Source: a virus
Strand: one strand, 5' to 3'
IMG/VR virus record: IMGVR_UViG_3300005832_000038
Coordinates: 1-63,847 of that record
DNA length: 63,847 bases
Part shown: piece after piece, positions 33,257-41,286 of the stretch
How the letters are laid out: the number at the start of each line of letters is the position of its first letter
Numbering within the stretch: the stretch's first letter is position 1
Made by a program: the position numbers and the translations under genes
The notes under the pieces: model-generated
The model's input: only the letters and a program-made list of their open reading frames with translations
The model's database searches: none
Told to the model about the DNA's origin: nothing

Positions 33257-34242
33257 CTGAGACATTAGCTAGAGTTTTATTTGATTCTAATGGAAATGCG
33301 ATCAAAGTCACGCAAGATGGGAGTGACTATAAATATGAGTTTCTCGGCAAACTTCGAAATGCAGCAGGAACTATCGTCAATCCCGCAACCGAAGATACGC
33401 TAACATCGGCCGATACAAAATTAGGAACAATCGATGGTGTTCTTGATAGCATCAAAGACACTGACGGTATCAAGAAAATTACCGATGAATTGCCAGCGGG
33501 AACACAGGAGATAGGTTTAGTTGGGCAGGGAACGAAGGCGTCTGCGTCGGGAGCATGGCCTACGGTCTTGTACGATGCGAGTGGCAACCCAATCGGCGTC
33601 GTATTGGACGGATCAGTGTATCGACTTGAAACTAGGACACGGTTAAGCGATGGCACGAATTATCAAGATTTCATCCAAGACACAGACAACGGCAATGTAT
33701 GGAGGGCGCAAACAGAAGCTCTTATCGCCCCAGGGTCAACCGTAAATATCGGGACAGGCATTCCTTCAAATCCAGCAGACCTTGTTATCGGTTTTTGCTT
33801 AAATGGGTCTTCTAAAAATATGTTGGTAGATGGCAGCGGCACTGCGGTAAATTTTGATTTTGGGCCTTCTGGTTCTGACATCTATGCTATCCAGGAACTA
33901 CTATTGGTGTTTACAGCCGACGACTTTGAGTTTGATGGATTGTCGTTTGGCCCTAATGTTGCGTTAACTACTGGGATAAATGTGCAAACTGTTATTGATA
34001 GCAATGTGACTATCCTTTCCAACGTTAGCTCTAATGAGGATTTTTTGCGATTTCCAGGTCGTCCACCAATTGTGAATAATACCGGACCAAAAGATTTGCT
34101 GGCAGCGTCTTTGGGGTTTGGTGGGCTAGTGAAACTTTACGGGGCGGACGGCGACTCAATTCGGGTAACGATAAACGACGATTTGACCAGCGTGAAATTT
34201 AAGTATTTGACGGGAACCGTTTTCGCGACAAAGGGGGCTTGA
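33253..34242 (+). CDS. Putative virion fibre or accessory protein
   Basis: 329 residues, beta-rich. It carries VNPATEDTLTSADTKLGTID near residues 42-62, a helical-tether pattern common in phage appendage proteins. The C-terminal 150 residues look like a beta sandwich. Start overlaps the preceding stop. Confidence 0.5.
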   Translation: MTETLARVLFDSNGNAIKVTQDGSDYKYEFLGKLRNAAGTIVNPATEDTLTSADTKLGTIDGVLDSIKDTDGIKKITDELPAGTQEIGLVGQGTKASASGAWPTVLYDASGNPIGVVLDGSVYRLETRTRLSDGTNYQDFIQDTDNGNVWRAQTEALIAPGSTVNIGTGIPSNPADLVIGFCLNGSSKNMLVDGSGTAVNFDFGPSGSDIYAIQELLLVFTADDFEFDGLSFGPNVALTTGINVQTVIDSNVTILSNVSSNEDFLRFPGRPPIVNNTGPKDLLAASLGFGGLVKLYGADGDSIRVTINDDLTSVKFKYLTGTVFATKGA

Positions 34243-34243
34243 C

Positions 34244-35251
34244 GTGGGCTATACTACGGCGGCTGATGGAACCAGACTTTTCGCTGAACGTAATTTGATT
34301 TTAGGGCAAGACGCGTTCAAAAGAACTGACAATAACTCAGAGCAAATGGCTGTTGATGGCGTTGCTTCCGGGACTGCGGTTATTGTTTGGAATGGAACCG
34401 GCGCTAGTGATACTGGCGGGGATTGGTCGCGCTCGGGTGTGGGTTCAGAATCGGCGGGGGCAATGCACGCGGGAACGAACGGATTAGATACCGGTGTTAC
34501 CGCGAAAGATGATGAGTCAGTTTATGATAACGGTTCAACTGTGGACGTAAACGGAACGTACGCTACTATAAGCTTTTGGTTGCAACCAAAAGCATTCCCA
34601 AGCAAGTCAGAGCTTACTGTACAATTTAGGAATGCGGTAAATAGCAGAATAGGCGCATTGCTAAACGTAGCAAACTACGTGACTAATATGGATTTGGATG
34701 TTTGGCAAAAAGTAGAGATACCGATTACTGATTTTCTGCTAACTGCGGACGTCCAGAAGTTCGTATTTAAATGTGAAAAGAGTGCCGGACAGCAATTTTA
34801 TATTGACGATATTGAATTAGTTTCTTCTGGCGGAAGTGGGCCGTATATCTTTCAGGTGAAAGCACCGGACACGTCTGTCCAGTACCACGTGTCCATGTTG
34901 GTTTTAATGATTGCAGAAATAGAAACCGGTTGGGACGACAACAAGTTTGCGAATATAACCGCGTTGACGAGTGGATTGCTTCTTAGGCAAAGAGATTTGT
35001 CTCTTGGAGAGGACAGCGTTATTTGGAAATTTAACAGTAAAGATAATGTGGATTTATTTGGTCGGTATCACCCACAAGAAAGTTTTATATTTGCAAACGG
35101 CAAATTGCTTGTGGGATTCATGGTCAAACCGGGCGCGGCATCTATTGTAGTAACGGATCAAAGAGTTTTAGAATTTGTTGTGCGAGATGATTTGTCCACA
35201 ATAGACAATATCAGAGCGTTCGCACATTACGGGATTGAGGATGTTACCTGA
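34244..35251 (+). CDS. Putative virion protein with jelly-roll/carbohydrate-binding-like domain
   Basis: 335 residues from a GTG. Residues about 60-195 resemble a galactose-binding-like jelly roll (TYATISFWLQPKAFPSKSEL, WQKVEIPITDFLL, QFYIDDIELVSSGG), a fold used to bind sugars. It may attach to the host surface or decorate the capsid. It is followed by overlapping starts (TGATGG). Confidence 0.5.
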   Translation: MGYTTAADGTRLFAERNLILGQDAFKRTDNNSEQMAVDGVASGTAVIVWNGTGASDTGGDWSRSGVGSESAGAMHAGTNGLDTGVTAKDDESVYDNGSTVDVNGTYATISFWLQPKAFPSKSELTVQFRNAVNSRIGALLNVANYVTNMDLDVWQKVEIPITDFLLTADVQKFVFKCEKSAGQQFYIDDIELVSSGGSGPYIFQVKAPDTSVQYHVSMLVLMIAEIETGWDDNKFANITALTSGLLLRQRDLSLGEDSVIWKFNSKDNVDLFGRYHPQESFIFANGKLLVGFMVKPGAASIVVTDQRVLEFVVRDDLSTIDNIRAFAHYGIEDVT

Positions 35252-35724
35252 TGGTTGATTTTAGAACACAGAGAAAATCGCGTGATGGGAATACGGTTAT
35301 CGCGCCTACTTTTGAAGATACGATGGGTTTGTATCCTGAATGGTCTGGACATCTCTACACAGCGACAGCGGGCGCGACGAGTATTTTTGATGAATTGGTT
35401 ACTGTAGAAAAACAATTACGTGGTGGTTGGTATGAACTATTCGATGAAAACGCGGTTCAAGGGGATTATATCGAGTTTTCCGTTGTTGATAAAGATGACG
35501 TTCTTGGGTTGTTTGCAATGTTAGGATACACGGTTGGGGAAGACGTCCTTGAATTAAAAAAATATGTGAAGACTGACTACATAAACGTGTTGAAAAGAGA
35601 TCGTCAAATATTCATGGCAAACTCAACGTTTGTCGTGACGGCCGGTTTGTATATTCGCACAATTTATGTATCAGTTGGTGAAACCGACGTGACTTTCAAG
35701 GTGGTGGTGCATGTCTTCGAATAA
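35251..35724 (+). CDS. Hypothetical virion-region protein
   Basis: 157 residues, beta-rich in the second half, no recognised domain. It ends inside the start of the lysine-rich 40-residue gene. The only support is its place in a run of structural genes. Confidence 0.45.
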   Translation: MVDFRTQRKSRDGNTVIAPTFEDTMGLYPEWSGHLYTATAGATSIFDELVTVEKQLRGGWYELFDENAVQGDYIEFSVVDKDDVLGLFAMLGYTVGEDVLELKKYVKTDYINVLKRDRQIFMANSTFVVTAGLYIRTIYVSVGETDVTFKVVVHVFE

Positions 35725-35833
35725 AAAAATTTTCGTAAATGGAAAAGAAGAAAAGCCGATCAAGAAGAGGAAATTGCCAAGGGATATTGACTGGCAAAAG
35801 ATAATAAAAGAGAAAAACGAAAAAAATAAATGA
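35711..35833 (+). CDS. Lysine-rich 40-residue protein
   Basis: An ATG at 35711 with AGGTGG upstream opens a 40-codon frame that overlaps the preceding gene by 14 nt and the next start by ATGA. It fills an otherwise empty gap exactly. The product is about one-third Lys/Arg (for example KEEKPIKKRKLPRDIDW). Nothing else is known; it could be a nucleic-acid-binding peptide or a translational coupler. Confidence 0.5.
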   Translation: MSSNKKIFVNGKEEKPIKKRKLPRDIDWQKIIKEKNEKNK

Positions 35834-36372
35834 CGGAAGATCCAAAAGTCTTGGTAGTGCTAGCAACCTCGAATAGATTGTATGCCAGGTTTTTACGTTA
35901 TCTTATGGGCTCAAGATTCCATCATGCTTTTATCGTTGTGAATATATCTGAATTGGGTGGATGGCTAGCTATCGATGTTGATAGAAATGGCCCGCATATG
36001 ATTAGTACTCGAAAAGCGTTCGAAGAGATAACAGATTTCGAGTGTATCCGGGCCAAAGAAAACTTGTTCAAGGGGATCGCTGTTTGCCGCGATTACATGG
36101 GTTCGGGATATGATCATAAAGGAGCATGGTTCGGTGTGCTCATACTATGCCTAAAAAGATTGTTTGGTATTAAACCAAAAAATACGGCGCAAGATCCTTT
36201 TAAAATGTACTGCATTGAGTACGTCGCTTCAGTATTTCGTTATTCCGATGTGCGTTCCTTCAAAGATTTAAATGTTTCCAATTTATCAACTTTAGATTTT
36301 CACGATTTAGTTGAAAGTGATCCGACGTTGACCATATTCACTATTTCGAAAAAGGAGCTGTTAAATGGGTAA
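35830..36372 (+). CDS. Papain-fold (NlpC/P60-YiiX-like) cysteine peptidase candidate
   Basis: 180 residues. SRFHHAFIVVN near residues 28-38 gives a His and MYCIEYVASVFR near 128-140 gives a Cys, in the order His then Cys seen in the circularly permuted YiiX/NlpC-type papain-fold hydrolases. The Cys context resembles the usual fCSELV motif. Such enzymes cut peptide cross-links or lipids; here it could be a lysin. It is directly upstream of a membrane coiled-coil gene. Confidence 0.55.
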   Translation: MTEDPKVLVVLATSNRLYARFLRYLMGSRFHHAFIVVNISELGGWLAIDVDRNGPHMISTRKAFEEITDFECIRAKENLFKGIAVCRDYMGSGYDHKGAWFGVLILCLKRLFGIKPKNTAQDPFKMYCIEYVASVFRYSDVRSFKDLNVSNLSTLDFHDLVESDPTLTIFTISKKELLNG

Positions 36373-36424
36373 GTGTTTTTGGTTTGGCGGAATGCCTCGC
36401 ACGCGGGGAAGATGTGTCCACTAA
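36365..36424 (+). CDS. Short upstream frame with good ribosome site
   Basis: The ATG at 36365 has AAGGAG (36352-36357) 7 nt upstream, the best ribosome site in the area, but its frame is only 19 codons (MGKCFWFGGMPRTRGRCVH). The membrane protein gene lies in the +1 frame from 36384. It may be a leader peptide that couples translation, or the true N-terminus of the next gene separated by a frameshift. Confidence 0.35.
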   Translation: MGKCFWFGGMPRTRGRCVH

Positions 36425-36938
36425 AACATCTATTCCGCCGCCCTCAACGGGTTATTGGGCATGGGTTCGCGACGAGCTAAAGGTAAAGGCGGATGAGAAA
36501 TGGGTTATCTCGGAATTAAATTCTTTGAGACGTAGTTTTGACGATACAAAAATGACGGCTACGGACGCACGACGGGCAGCGGAAAAGCCTTACGTTTGCA
36601 CGCAGGAAAAGGAAATCGAAAAGATGAAAACGTGGCAAGAAAAAGTCACTAACTGGAAAATTCCGGTGATTATTTCGATTATCATTTTGATACTGAGCGC
36701 GGCCGGGCAGTATTTCAGTTTGAAAGATAGCGTGGAAGACGGCAACCAAGCTCGAGAAGAAATTCAAGAGACACTAAAAAAGATAGAACAAAAGCAGATA
36801 GAAGCTTCCAAAGTTGTTGAGGAAATAAAACAGCGCGACAAGCAAAACGAGGAAATACGCAAAAGAGAATTGAAGGCATTGCTAAAAGAAGTAGTTTCCG
36901 AGTCAAAAGGGGACACGTCGACACGGCGAAACCGATAA
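36384..36938 (+). CDS. Single-pass membrane coiled-coil protein, holin/spanin-like position
   Basis: Up to 184 residues. The start is uncertain: TTG at 36384, or more simply GTG at 36414. A transmembrane helix (WKIPVIISIIILILSAAGQY) lies near 94-113, with charged helices on both sides; the C-terminal side is a long coiled coil of Glu/Lys/Arg. The neighbouring peptidase makes a lysis role conceivable. No holin family is recognised. Confidence 0.5.
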   Translation: MAECLARGEDVSTKTSIPPPSTGYWAWVRDELKVKADEKWVISELNSLRRSFDDTKMTATDARRAAEKPYVCTQEKEIEKMKTWQEKVTNWKIPVIISIIILILSAAGQYFSLKDSVEDGNQAREEIQETLKKIEQKQIEASKVVEEIKQRDKQNEEIRKRELKALLKEVVSESKGDTSTRRNR

Positions 36939-36939
36939 C

Positions 36940-37182
36940 ATGGGGGTAAAAGTGGTCAAAAACGCAATAAAGGAAACACTCACGCCGGAGCCCGATAGCG
37001 TTAACGTCGATTTTGAAACCTCAGTCGCCTACAAATATAATACGGTTTCGGTTTGGCAAAATGGTATTCGGTTAATCCAGGATTGGGATGACGGGTTTAT
37101 GGAATTGGGCGGAACCGCAATTCGTTTCAGCGAGGCACCGTTAATCGGGGATACGCTACAGGCGGAATACGAGCCTATATGA
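36940..37182 (+). CDS. Small beta-sandwich protein (first of a tandem pair)
   Basis: 80 residues. It has the pattern VSVWQNGIRLIQ-DWDDGF, then IRFSEAPLIGDTLQAEYE, a small beta domain found in phage fibres and appendages. The next gene holds a second copy. It overlaps that gene by 4 nt. Confidence 0.6.
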   Translation: MGVKVVKNAIKETLTPEPDSVNVDFETSVAYKYNTVSVWQNGIRLIQDWDDGFMELGGTAIRFSEAPLIGDTLQAEYEPI

Positions 37183-37613
37183 TTCGATTGAAAGAAACGG
37201 CGGGGGATACCCTAATAGGCGCGGTAAACGGCGTCAATACGGTGTATACCACGTCGTTTGCTTTTGATCCGGGGACGGTGAACGTATACGTTAACGGTAG
37301 GTTGAAAGTACGTGATCTCGACGACGGGTTCACCCCACAAGCTCCCCGGACTGTGATTCTTAAAGAGGCCTTGCTAATCGGCGACTCGTTGGAGGTGGAA
37401 TACAAATCCGATGTTGCCACGGGAGGGGGAGCCGACGGCGGGTGTCCTCCTCCCCCGCAGGTAGTGATTTCTAAACCGAGGACGGAAAGCGAGGAGTATC
37501 GTCCGGGGATAGCAACGGATGATCTAGATCCGGCCCTTGTTTCAGACGAATTGCGTTTATCCGTAATAACAGATAAATTACAGCCAGTAATTATAACGCC
37601 AGAAGAGGGGTAA
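37179..37613 (+). CDS. Beta-sandwich protein (second of a tandem pair)
   Basis: 144 residues. Residues about 17-72 repeat the domain of the preceding gene (VNVYVNGRLKVRDLDDGF, VILKEALLIGDSLEVEY). The remaining C-terminal part is a Pro/Cys-containing linker (GGCPPPP) and a Leu-Asp repeat (DDLDPALVSDELRLSVITDKL). It is probably a product of gene duplication. Confidence 0.6.
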   Translation: MIRLKETAGDTLIGAVNGVNTVYTTSFAFDPGTVNVYVNGRLKVRDLDDGFTPQAPRTVILKEALLIGDSLEVEYKSDVATGGGADGGCPPPPQVVISKPRTESEEYRPGIATDDLDPALVSDELRLSVITDKLQPVIITPEEG

Positions 37614-37615
37614 CA

Positions 37616-38638
37616 ATGAGCGTAATCACATTAAAACTGGTAGTGAATAATTTAGACGCAGTGCGCGCATCGTTTACCCATATTAAGGTGTATCGAAGCA
37701 TTACCGGACTTACCGGGGTGTACTCTGAAATTACCGATGTAGCAACGCGTATCCCGTTGGAGGCTGGCCACATTGTTTACGATTTCACCGATGAGGCGGG
37801 CGATCCTGATTATTATTACAAGTCGAGTTACTATCACACGGTTTCCGGGCTCGAGTCTTCGAAGTCTGACGCGCAGCAGGGGGAGGGGGACGCGGCTCTA
37901 GACATCATTTCTGTGAGCGAGTTGAAAATAAATTATCTGTTCGGTTTGGATTTAACGGACGACACGGGGACGGAATATCCTGATACGTTGTACCAATGGT
38001 TTATCAAGTCGGCTGTGAGTTGGCTAGAAGTGAAACTGGATTTAGCGATTCGAACAAGATCGATAACGGATGAACGACACGATTTTTTCAAAGAAGATTA
38101 CGAAAAGTACATATGGTTGAAATTGAAACATCACCCAGTGGTTGACGTGGAATCGGTTTCAATGGTTCTGCCTGGCGAACAGGTAGTCCAGGAATTCGAT
38201 AGGGATTGGTTGCATGTCCAAAAGGATTCGGGGCAGGTAAACATAGTGCCGGGAACAGCCGGAGCGGGAACAATTCTCATGGGATCGGGCGGCGCGTGGT
38301 TACCCTTTGTTTACGGGAGGCACAGGCATATCCCAGACGTATTCCGCGTGAATTATACGGCGGGGTTTGCAACGGGAGAAGTACCGGACATTATCAGGGA
38401 CGCTGTAGGAAAGGTTGCGTCGTTCGGCCCATTGAATATAGCCGGTGACCTACTTGGTGGCGCCGGTATTGCCAGCGCCTCGATTGGGATTGACGGATTG
38501 TCACAAACGTACTCCACAACTTCAAGCGCCACCAATTCGGGATTTGGTTCACGTTTGTTACAATACAGAATGGAATTGAAGGACGTTTTAGGAACCATAC
38601 GTCGTTACTATACTGGCGTTGGTTTTGTAATAGGCTAA
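37616..38638 (+). CDS. Head-tail connector / neck protein with FN3-like N-terminus
   Basis: 340 residues. Residues about 15-80 look like an FN3 domain (HIKVYRSITGLTGVYSEI, then FTD and YYYKSSYYHTVSGLES). The rest (WFIKSAVSWLEVKLDLAI, RVNYTAGF, GIASASIGIDGLSQ, TNSGFGSRLLQYRMEL) fits the DNA-packaging/connector family that plugs below the portal. The order of genes after it is a classic neck series. Confidence 0.65.
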   Translation: MSVITLKLVVNNLDAVRASFTHIKVYRSITGLTGVYSEITDVATRIPLEAGHIVYDFTDEAGDPDYYYKSSYYHTVSGLESSKSDAQQGEGDAALDIISVSELKINYLFGLDLTDDTGTEYPDTLYQWFIKSAVSWLEVKLDLAIRTRSITDERHDFFKEDYEKYIWLKLKHHPVVDVESVSMVLPGEQVVQEFDRDWLHVQKDSGQVNIVPGTAGAGTILMGSGGAWLPFVYGRHRHIPDVFRVNYTAGFATGEVPDIIRDAVGKVASFGPLNIAGDLLGGAGIASASIGIDGLSQTYSTTSSATNSGFGSRLLQYRMELKDVLGTIRRYYTGVGFVIG

Positions 38639-38647
38639 GGGGTAATA

Positions 38648-39469
38648 ATGGCGGGAACGATTACAATGCCCGAGTTTCCAGTGTTGGGGATCCCAGCCGG
38701 AATGAAACAGACTGGACAACGGGTGGACTTTAAACCCGATCAATTTGACTTGGCCATAGAAACCAAGGGGTACTTACTTTCGTGGGAACGTGCCGCGCTT
38801 TGTCCTTGCGCGCCGATAGTCGCACAAACTGAACAGCCGGATCCAAATTGCGAATTGTGCAAGGGTTCGGGTTGGCTGTATTTCGGAGCGCCGGAAACGC
38901 AGGATGTAAGTGATTACGAATTGGATTCTATCCAACAAGCAATCGTAAGCGATAATAACGGTATGCTTATTCGCGGAATCGTGACGGGCGCGCAAACACA
39001 GCCGGATCCATACGACGTGGTTATGCGTCGTACTCCCGGTTTAATGAACGTCACGGTGCGACGGCAAAATAAACTAGGGTACTATGATAAGATAACGGCG
39101 TTGGACGCGGAAATTGTTTTTTCCGAAATAGTAGAGGCCACGGGGACGGAATTTTTAGAAGCTCGTTACAAAATTACGGGTGTTAATTACGTACGTTCAA
39201 GGGCTTTAACGTATAAGGCGGATGTACATTTCGAATTGTACCAAGGCAAAATAAAATGGTTTCCAGCCAGTATACCGGCCTCGGGTACGCGATTAGCGAT
39301 TCATTATCTTTGTCACCCAACATGGCTGGTCGTGGAACATCCGCACGCGGCACGGGTGACACTGAATCTATTCAAAAATCCTAATCCAAAATCGCCTACG
39401 GGGGATCCACGGTTTTTGCCCGTGCAAGCGGTGGTACGTTATGAGTTTTTACCGGAGGCGACCTTATGA
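38648..39469 (+). CDS. Neck/head-closure-like protein with zinc cysteines
   Basis: 273 residues. A CPC...CELCKGSGW cluster near residues 53-78 would bind zinc, a known feature of a phage neck protein type (LSW..A..CPC). The remainder is beta-rich (IRGIVTGAQTQPDPYDVVM). The end overlaps the next start (ATGA). Assigned by motif and position. Confidence 0.6.
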   Translation: MAGTITMPEFPVLGIPAGMKQTGQRVDFKPDQFDLAIETKGYLLSWERAALCPCAPIVAQTEQPDPNCELCKGSGWLYFGAPETQDVSDYELDSIQQAIVSDNNGMLIRGIVTGAQTQPDPYDVVMRRTPGLMNVTVRRQNKLGYYDKITALDAEIVFSEIVEATGTEFLEARYKITGVNYVRSRALTYKADVHFELYQGKIKWFPASIPASGTRLAIHYLCHPTWLVVEHPHAARVTLNLFKNPNPKSPTGDPRFLPVQAVVRYEFLPEATL

Positions 39470-40305
39470 TCGTCATCCGAGACATAGGCGTGCTAATCCC
39501 TCCAGAAGTTTTCGCCAAATTGAAACCCGATATGATTAGGGCGGTAGTGCGTGACATAGCGGACGGGGCCAGAAAAAAATGGTTGGATTTAGCGGCAAAG
39601 GACAAATCGGTTTTTAAAAAAGCTTATATCGATGGAATTCAAGAGGTTAAGTTTACAAAAAACCTGGCAATAATTTCCTTGGTGGGAGAAGTGCCTCACA
39701 TGTTGGAAGACGGCGCGCCGTCGGTAGACATGCGCAAATTTTTATTGGGGCCGGGGGTGCCCGTAGTACCCCTAGGGGAGCGGGGGAAGCACAAAAACTC
39801 GAGCGGGGGTTACTATCGAGCAATTCCTTTCAGACATTCCACCCCTGGTACTGGGCAAGTTGTGGGGCAAGCTATGGGCTCGGCGTATGCGGGCCATGAC
39901 GCGGTGCGCTCGGCTCGAAATTTGGGGGATTTGATTTACAAGGCGGCAAAGAAGTTGTCGGCGACAACAAGTAATCCCTACGGCAAGTCAACGTGGGGCG
40001 GGCGGTTGGACACTAATAAACTGAGAACCTATGGTACGGTAATCGGGCCGGGCCCAATGATTCCACTATTAAAGCCCCATCACAAAACCGATATTTATCA
40101 GGGGATGATTCGCCAGGAAAAAGTTTACGAGAAAGCAAAGCAGGGACAATACACGACGTTTAGAACGATTTCCACGACGGGGGGAGATCCCGACAGTTGG
40201 ATAAGAAAACCGATTGAGGCGAGGCATTACGCTAGCCAGGTGGACGCCTACATACAAAAAGTTGCGCCAATGGCGTTAATGGCTTTTTTAGAGGGACAGA
40301 AATGA
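39466..40305 (+). CDS. Tail-completion / HK97 gp10-like neck protein
   Basis: 279 residues. The opening (VFAKLKPDMIRAVVRDIADGARKKW) is like the helix of gp10-type tail-completion proteins, and MLEDGAPSVDMRKFLL fits the GxxP loop of that group. Overlaps its neighbours at both ends by 4 nt. Assigned by pattern and position. Confidence 0.6.
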   Translation: MIVIRDIGVLIPPEVFAKLKPDMIRAVVRDIADGARKKWLDLAAKDKSVFKKAYIDGIQEVKFTKNLAIISLVGEVPHMLEDGAPSVDMRKFLLGPGVPVVPLGERGKHKNSSGGYYRAIPFRHSTPGTGQVVGQAMGSAYAGHDAVRSARNLGDLIYKAAKKLSATTSNPYGKSTWGGRLDTNKLRTYGTVIGPGPMIPLLKPHHKTDIYQGMIRQEKVYEKAKQGQYTTFRTISTTGGDPDSWIRKPIEARHYASQVDAYIQKVAPMALMAFLEGQK

Positions 40306-40973
40306 TTCATCGATTATTGCATTCAATTTTAACGTCCGGCCTCAATATCATAAACGACGACATTACGTTGTTGGATGATCTGTTCGATAGAAATTTTGCA
40401 CTGGAAGAGGCGGAGGTTTCCGCGATTAAGGAATATTTTTTAGCGCATACCCCGGAGGTAGTTAACGGTTATGCTCGCAAAGATTCTAATTTTCCCTTGA
40501 TAGCGATTGTGTTAGCAACCGAGGGGGAATCCGAAACATTTTTAGGGGATGACGCGGGCCAAATTATGGACGAGGACGATCCATATTTACACTCGGATAT
40601 TTCAAGTTCCATTTGGACGCATACGTTCAATTTTCTGATTTATACCGATCACCCCGATATTACTATTTACTATTACGAGATCGTGAAATTGATTCTTATA
40701 GGCGGGCTTCCCGTTTTAGTGGACGATGGTTGTTTCGAGTTTTCGCTTTCGGGTGGGGATCTTGCGCCGGATCCGAAGTATTTACCAGAGCATTTATTTG
40801 GTAGGCAGTTAACTTTTACTACCCAGCGCGAAATGCAAATTATTGATCGAGAATCAAGATTATCGAAGGCGTTTAGGGTTGGGGGCATATACGTTGACAG
40901 TAGTGGGAGTAACAGCGATGTTGGGGAAGTTAGGACAAACGTAATACCGTACGGAGTGGGGAACGATGAGTAA
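40302..40973 (+). CDS. Tail terminator-like protein
   Basis: 223 residues. The order connector, closure, gp10-like, then this gene, ahead of the sheath, is the usual place of the tail terminator. The body is alpha/beta (FPLIAIVLATEGESETF, WTHTFNFLIYTDHPDITIYYYEIVKLIL), consistent with gpU/gp15-like folds. No diagnostic motif. Confidence 0.5.
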   Translation: MIHRLLHSILTSGLNIINDDITLLDDLFDRNFALEEAEVSAIKEYFLAHTPEVVNGYARKDSNFPLIAIVLATEGESETFLGDDAGQIMDEDDPYLHSDISSSIWTHTFNFLIYTDHPDITIYYYEIVKLILIGGLPVLVDDGCFEFSLSGGDLAPDPKYLPEHLFGRQLTFTTQREMQIIDRESRLSKAFRVGGIYVDSSGSNSDVGEVRTNVIPYGVGNDE

Positions 40974-41274
40974 ATCAAAAGTAATCGGCGACTCGTTGAA
41001 CGAACAAGAAATCGACGTGATAACGGAAACCGTTAAACCAGTTGCCATAAAAAAAGAAAATATCGAAATAACGGAAACTGCTAAACCGGTTATCGTAAAC
41101 ACTGAACCGGGGAAACCAGTTGTACCGTTAAAGGTGTTTTTACAAATTTTTGGGAAGAAGTGGGATCAACTGGCGGGTTTTAAACACTACGCGACTATAA
41201 ACCATTTGGGGCCGTTGACGGTGCCGGAATGGCGCAAGGCGTTTACCGATTTTATGAATCGTCCTACTGTTTAG
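40966..41274 (+). CDS. Hypothetical protein before tail sheath
   Basis: 102 residues. The first 55 contain an ITET-x-KPV repeat (three copies), and the second half is a compact helical domain (LKVFLQIFGKKWDQLAGF, VPEWRKAFTDFMNRP). It could be a small tail-associated or HTH-like protein; function unknown. Confidence 0.5.
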   Translation: MSKSKVIGDSLNEQEIDVITETVKPVAIKKENIEITETAKPVIVNTEPGKPVVPLKVFLQIFGKKWDQLAGFKHYATINHLGPLTVPEWRKAFTDFMNRPTV

Positions 41275-41286
41275 GAGGAAAAATCA

